NCBI GenBank assembly: GCA_002104895.1
Contig: MCFG01000032.1
Location: 1-60,000, forward strand
From: Anaeromyces robustus
Taxonomy: Eukaryota; Neocallimastigomycota; Neocallimastigomycetes; Neocallimastigales; Neocallimastigaceae
Reading direction: 5' to 3'
Length of the DNA: 60,000 bases
Shown: positions 54,541 to 60,000 of the stretch, piece by piece
How the letters are laid out: every line of letters starts with the position of its first letter
Position numbering within the stretch: position 1 is the stretch's first letter
Translations under genes and position numbers: made by a program
The notes under the pieces: model-generated
Databases searched by the model: none
What the model was told of the DNA's origin: nothing
Seen by the model: the letters and a program-made list of their open reading frames with translations, nothing else

Positions 54541-55513
54541 ATGTATTTCAAGTGTTGAATTTTCAGCTGATGAAATAATTAACAAATTATATTAAAAGAT
54601 TGTGGTTAATATGGATATCAGTTTTTGCTACAAAAGTATCAACCTTCTTTTAAGTTATTATTCAAATATTTGATTCCTTTTTTAATCAATTTAATAAATT
54701 TTGTAATTTTTGTAAAAAACTTAAAAAAATTATAAGTAAAATCTAATGTTGCTTTTTATAAAGCTAATATTATTTCCATTGGCAATCATTTCATTATAAA
54801 AACTTGGTTGATATTTGGTCACAAGAAGCATATTAAACTTTTTCTTGTAATTATATTGGAAATAGTATTATCTTTTCTAAAAGAATATTATGAAAGTCTT
54901 GCTTCTGATATATCAGAAGCAAGACCTTATTTACTGGAAGAATGGACTAAGGAACATTTCCAGGAAAAAAATATGGGTTATAAATAATCGTAAATAGAGA
55001 ATAAATATACTATTCCTTCAAAATGTCTTAAAATTATCTTTAATAAATTTAGGATGATTTTTTTTCTTCGCAATTAGAGCATAACTTCTGTTATTTCTAT
55101 CTACAAAAAAGGTAATCCATTTGATTGTAATAATTACTATAGTATTTCTTTAATTAATTTTTAACTCAAAATTATTTTTACTGAATGTATATCAAGTTAT
55201 GCTTTTTTTCATAAATTTATAAGACTTGAACAATTTAGTTTCAAAAATTATGAAGAACGCATTAATCTTTTTATTTATATCTGCTAGATTTGAGAAAATT
55301 GAATGTTCAATATTTGATTTCTCTTTCTCCTCTTTAATTAGATGAAATTTACTTTTTTACATTAATGATTTTTTTTGTGAGTTGATGAGTCACACTAACT
55401 AGGAATTCCTTTGTTACTTTTGCAGACCAAACAAGAAAACATTTCTTAGAATACTTAAACTTCTATCTTTGAGTAGTACCAAACATAAAATTTATCTTAG
55501 TAGAATTTGGTAG
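54541..55513 (+). pseudogene. LINE retrotransposon reverse-transcriptase remnant
   Basis: Forward frames, with many stops and shifts, read EYYESLASDISEA, then ISIYKKGNPFDCNNYYSIS and SLINF, then EQFSFKNYEERINLF, and near the end LLFYINDFF. These match, in order, the pre-RT region, RT block 1 (IxKKG...NYRxISL), block 2 (EQFGFR) and the block before the catalytic Asp pair (LFxxYIND) of LINE-type reverse transcriptases. The catalytic (Y/F)ADD motif is not seen. The remnant ends abruptly at an AAAT/AAT microsatellite from about 55514. It has no coding capacity left. It could be the 5' part of the same family as remnants A and B. Confidence 0.8.
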
Positions 55514-55890
<377 letters not shown>

Positions 55891-55966
55891 TTTAGAAATT
55901 TTAGTTTTGAATAAAATTATTTTCCAGTAAGGGGTGAAATTTTTTATTTTTTATTTTTAATTTATT

Positions 55967-56074
55967 AATTTATAATTATTAAAAATAAAACTATGAATAT
56001 TTAATTTATAATTATTAAAAATAAAACTATGAATATTTAATTTATAATTATTAAAAATAAAACTATTAATATTT
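55967..56074. repeat. 36-bp tandem repeat, three copies
   Basis: Copies at 55967, 56003 and 56039 start AATTTATAATTATTAAAAAT. The first two appear identical; the third has CTATTAAT for CTATGAAT. Confidence 0.95.
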
Positions 56075-56183
56075 AATTTAGCAATCAAAAAGATATTTTA
56101 AGTTTTTTTTATTCCAGAAAAGGAAAAATGTTACCTTTTTAAAATGGCATATTAATGTTTTTTTTTTAATCAAATAAAATAAA

Positions 56184-56197
56184 CTAAAAAAACAAAA

Positions 56198-56228
<31 letters not shown>

Positions 56229-56240
56229 ATAAAAAAAAAT
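56184..56240. repeat. A-run/ACAAA minisatellite
   Basis: Poly-A runs of about 14 are separated by single C residues, ending in ACAAAT and another A-run. The pattern is like the array at 32486-32550. Confidence 0.7.
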
Positions 56241-58568
56241 TAAAGTTTAATTTTCACTGGTTTTTTTAAAATTCAAATAATAAATTGATAAAAAATAATA
56301 AATAATAAAAGATATGTAAAAGAACTATTTATTTGTATTTGTATAACATATAACATAATATTATAATTAGAAAAGTATTTAGCATAATTTGATTTTTTAG
56401 GTTCAATATCGATCACAGAAAATTCTCTTTAATAAATTTTTTTGCATGCTATTTTCAAGATGAAACATATTACAATATTACATTTTTTATAATTTAATAA
56501 AAATTTAAGAAAAAACCTAACCACAAAGATTTTTATTAACAAGAAAGTTTTCATTTTATTTTAAATTTTTTAATATTATTATACATGATAATATTAATAA
56601 TTCTTTACATGATGATTTTTAGTTTTGAAATATTAGTTTTTATTAATATTTTTGTTTTAATATACTTCTATTAATATTTATATCCTTTTTTACTATTTTT
56701 CAGATAAATTATTAATAAAGTACATAATTAATAAATAATAAATTCAGAGATATATTAATAATAAAAATTATTTTAATTATTTTATTATTTTTAATTATTT
56801 ATTTAATTTTTTATTTGTTTTAACCAATAATTTTATTAGCTTATTAATTTTTTTTTAATTGTACTAAAATGAAAAAAATTAAGTATAGTACAATTTTATT
56901 GAAAGTTTATCATTAAATGTAATAAACTAATTTCAATTGTATTACATTTAATTTACTTTATTTTTTTTTTTTTTTTGTAAATAATTTTTACATATTTTTT
57001 AATTCTATTACACTATATGTAAAAATTATTTATAAAAAAAAAAATAAATTTAATATTATTCATTACTTTGAGCTTTTTTTTTTATTAGCATTTAAAATTT
57101 TCAATTACATTCAGTGAATCACCTACTTTTCATTAACTTGGTGGTGTATAATATGCAATAATTCATATTAAAATAAATAAATAAATTTAATATACATAAT
57201 ATGATAAATACCTTGTATTCATAAGCTTTATTAAAAAAATAATTAACAATAAATATTTTATCTACGTTTTTTAATTAACAATATATTATATATATATATA
57301 AAATATTAAAAATTATATATATAATATCATTATAATTATCATTTTAATATCTAATTTATTTTTAATATTTAAATTATATAATGTTTATATGCTCAAAATT
57401 ATGTCATAAATGACTTTAATAATATTGTTTAATTATATTAATTTTAATATTAAAAAAAAAAAAAAAAAACAATTTAAGAAAATCAGTTTTTATTTATTTA
57501 TTATATTTATTAAAATGTATTACATAATAATAATATTAAATAATGTATTGTATTAACAAAATGAATTAATTTTGAATATATGAATTAATTAATTAAACAA
57601 GAATATTATAGTTTAATATAAATTTTTATATTTTTTATTATTAATTATTATTATGTTAATTATGACTAATTATTATATATTCTATATTTAATATTAAATA
57701 AAGTACGTTTTTTCTTTTTTTTTATATATATATATAAAAATAAAAAAAAAAAATAAAAAGAAAAAAAAAGAAAAAGAATTAATATAATTTCCTTTCAATA
57801 AAATTATTTTTTTTTTTGGATAATTTTTATTTAATTCATTTTTTTTTTTTTTTTTTTTTTTTTGAATCGGATTATTTGAACATTTTTTTATATTCATCGT
57901 GAAATTGACCAATAAAATTAATTTTTGATTTTTTTAATTTTTATATATAAAAAGATCAGCGAAATTTTAATTAATATAAAAATTTCTATACATAAATTGA
58001 AAAAAATAACATAAAAATATGTATAAAAATCACAATTAGAATATAATATTATGTAAAAAAATCACTATTAGAATATAATATGTGGCTTAATAATCAATCT
58101 TAGATGGATCATTTCTCTATTTATATTAATATTTTATTATATTAATATAAATTTTAATTATTTATTATATAATTATTTATTATATATACTATATTTTATT
58201 AATATCTTAATTATATCGTTTTTATATATTTAAATATATTATTTATATATTATCATATTCAATTTATCTTTTACATTTACAGTTTTAATAATTACATTAA
58301 ATTTAATATTTTTTTTCTTAATTTCAATTTTATTTATTTAATTTATTTAAGAATTTATATTTTGGTAGATTTTAAATTAAGTTTAATTATTAATATTCAT
58401 TAAAGAATAAAAAATCTATCTAAATATATATATATTTTAAAAATAAATAATAAAAAATAATTTATTTTTTTTTCTTTATTCTATTTAAATTATTAATTAT
58501 TAAGAGTAATTTAATAATTTAAATAATAAATAATTTAGTGATATTAAATATAATAAAAGATATTAAAA

Positions 58569-60000
58569 ATGGTTAATCCAATTATTTCACCATCTATGCT
58601 TTCTTCTAACTTTGCTGATTTAGCAAATGAAGCTCAACGTATGATTGATAGTGGAGCCGATTGGTTACACATGGATGTAATGGATGGGTAAATCTTTAAT
58701 TTATATTTTTTTTATTTTAGAAATTTTGAAATTTTAGAACTTTTTTTATAATTACATGAAATAAATTTCATTAAATTTTAATTATATATATGTATAAAAT
58801 AAAACTTTTTTTTTTTTTTTTAAAAAAAAAAAATACTATTAAATTATTATTATTTTTTTTCACAAATATGTGCTAGTTATTAATAATTTTAATTTAGAAA
58901 TTATATATATTAAATAATATAATTATTTTAAATTAATTGATTTAAATATTTGTTTTATATAAAAATTTTAAAATTAGTCATTTTGTTCCAAATATAACTA
59001 TTGGTGCCCCTGTTATTAAGAATTTAAGAGCATCACACCCAAATTATTTTTTAGGTATGTATAATATAAATATATGTAATATTATTAAAATTATTGTATT
59101 AATTTACTTCCTTTAAATTATAAAGATTGTCATATTATGGCTTCTGAACCAGAAAAGGCAAATATGATATTTAGTATAAATTAAAATTTATATTAAATTT
59201 AATAGTAATAATGAAATAAAATCTAATTATATTTATTTATTATTTAAAATAATTTTATAATATATATAATAGTGGGTTGATGATTTTGCTAAAGCTGGTG
59301 CAAACATGTTCACTTTCCATATTGAAGCTGCTAGTAAATACTTTTAATTTTATTTAAATATTATTAATATGAGAATTTATTTTTTTAACCATAGATAGAT
59401 AAATAAATTTACAAAAATATAAAATAAATGAATTTGTGTAAAATAAAGGGAATTTCAATATTAATCTATTCTTTATATATATATATATTTAAAAAAATTA
59501 AAAATAGTTGATAGAACTGCTGCTTTAATTGAAAAAATTAAAAGTACTGGCATGAAGGTCGGTATTGCTATTAAACCAAAAACACCAATTGAATGGGTTA
59601 TACCATACGCAGATAAAGTTGATATGGTTTTAGTATTGACTGTTGAACCAGGTTTTGGAGGTCAAACTTTAATAGAAAACTGTTTACCAAAAGTATATAT
59701 TATGTTTTATATCTATATCTATATATATTATATTATATACAATTTAATAAATATTAATTTTTTTTTTGAAAAACAAAACAAAATAAAACAAAATATAGTG
59801 TAGAGTTTTACGTGATAGATTTCCAAATCTTAATATTGAGGTTGATGGAGGTATCACAGTCAAAAATATAGATAAGCTATCTGAAGTTGGAGCTAATGTT
59901 ATCGTTGCTGGTACTGGTATATTTAAACATCCAAATCCATCTGAAGCTATTTCTACGATGAAAGCTAGTGTTTATAAATACAATAAGAATTCACTATATA
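58569..60000 (+). CDS. rpe: Ribulose-phosphate 3-epimerase, 3' end outside window
   Basis: The enzyme interconverts D-ribulose 5-phosphate and D-xylulose 5-phosphate in the cytosolic pentose phosphate pathway. Six exons join in frame: 58569-58687, 58978-59054, 59126-59157, 59273-59333, 59508-59692 and 59799-60000, giving 225 residues with no stop yet; the family is usually 220-240, so little is missing. The signature [13 protein letters not shown] lies at 33-45 and spans the first intron. Expected metal ligands H34, D36, H68 and D174 are present, with D36 and D174 as the acid/base pair. EVDGG and a phosphate-binding VIVAGTGIF follow. The start (ATGGTTAATCC) fits homologues. Intron 3 begins with GC, but the join EPEK|WVDDF is fixed by conservation. 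The catalytic set is complete, so it should be functional. Confidence 0.96.
59158..59272 (+). other. Apparent GC-AG intron in the epimerase gene
   Basis: Exon 3 ends GAA AAG and the intron starts GCAAATATG and ends TATAATAG before TGG GTT GAT. No GT donor nearby keeps the frame and the conserved PExWV sequence. The other four introns of this gene are GT-AG. Confidence 0.85.

Overview
The window is nuclear DNA from an extremely A+T-rich eukaryote. Genes have short A+T-rich spliceosomal introns, coding sequence uses A/T-ending codons, and the long spacers are little more than A/T homopolymers, TAA, TTTA and AAAAT microsatellites and short tandem repeats. Two full-length ABCA-type transporters, a GATA factor with a fungal-looking C-terminal finger, decayed non-LTR retrotransposons and a very long spacer fit best with an anaerobic gut fungus (Neocallimastigomycota). 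That assignment is an inference; nothing in the window names the species.

Layout. 1-1326: A+T-rich upstream spacer with two pentanucleotide microsatellites. 1327-6842: ABCA-type transporter 1, four exons, 1628 residues, followed by a tandem duplication of its own 3' end. 6843-9609: spacer. 9610-15418: ABCA-type transporter 2, same strand and same intron positions, 1756 residues, a tandem paralogue enlarged by Asn-rich insertions. 15419-44099: about 28.7 kb with no gene I can support, but with several tandem duplications, a 42-bp minisatellite and strong inverted repeats. 44100-46655: single-exon two-finger GATA transcription factor, 851 residues. 46656-48173: spacer with a hairpin. 48174-55513: a graveyard of non-LTR (LINE-type) retrotransposon pieces, all on the + strand and broken by stops and frameshifts, interleaved with long (AAT)n arrays. 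55514-58568: microsatellites, a 36-bp x3 tandem repeat and featureless spacer. 58569-60000: ribulose-phosphate 3-epimerase, six exons visible, cut by the window end, with one apparent GC-AG intron.

The genes do not form a pathway. The two ABCA-type genes are a local duplication and probably move lipids or similar amphiphiles across membranes. The GATA protein is a nuclear regulator of unknown targets. The epimerase belongs to the pentose phosphate pathway. The most notable points are an initiator ATG that seems to be the whole coding part of exon 1 in both transporter genes, the 3'-end duplication, protein divergence driven by AAT microsatellites, a long-armed inverted repeat at about 20.2 kb, and LINE remnants sharing a conserved 3' end.
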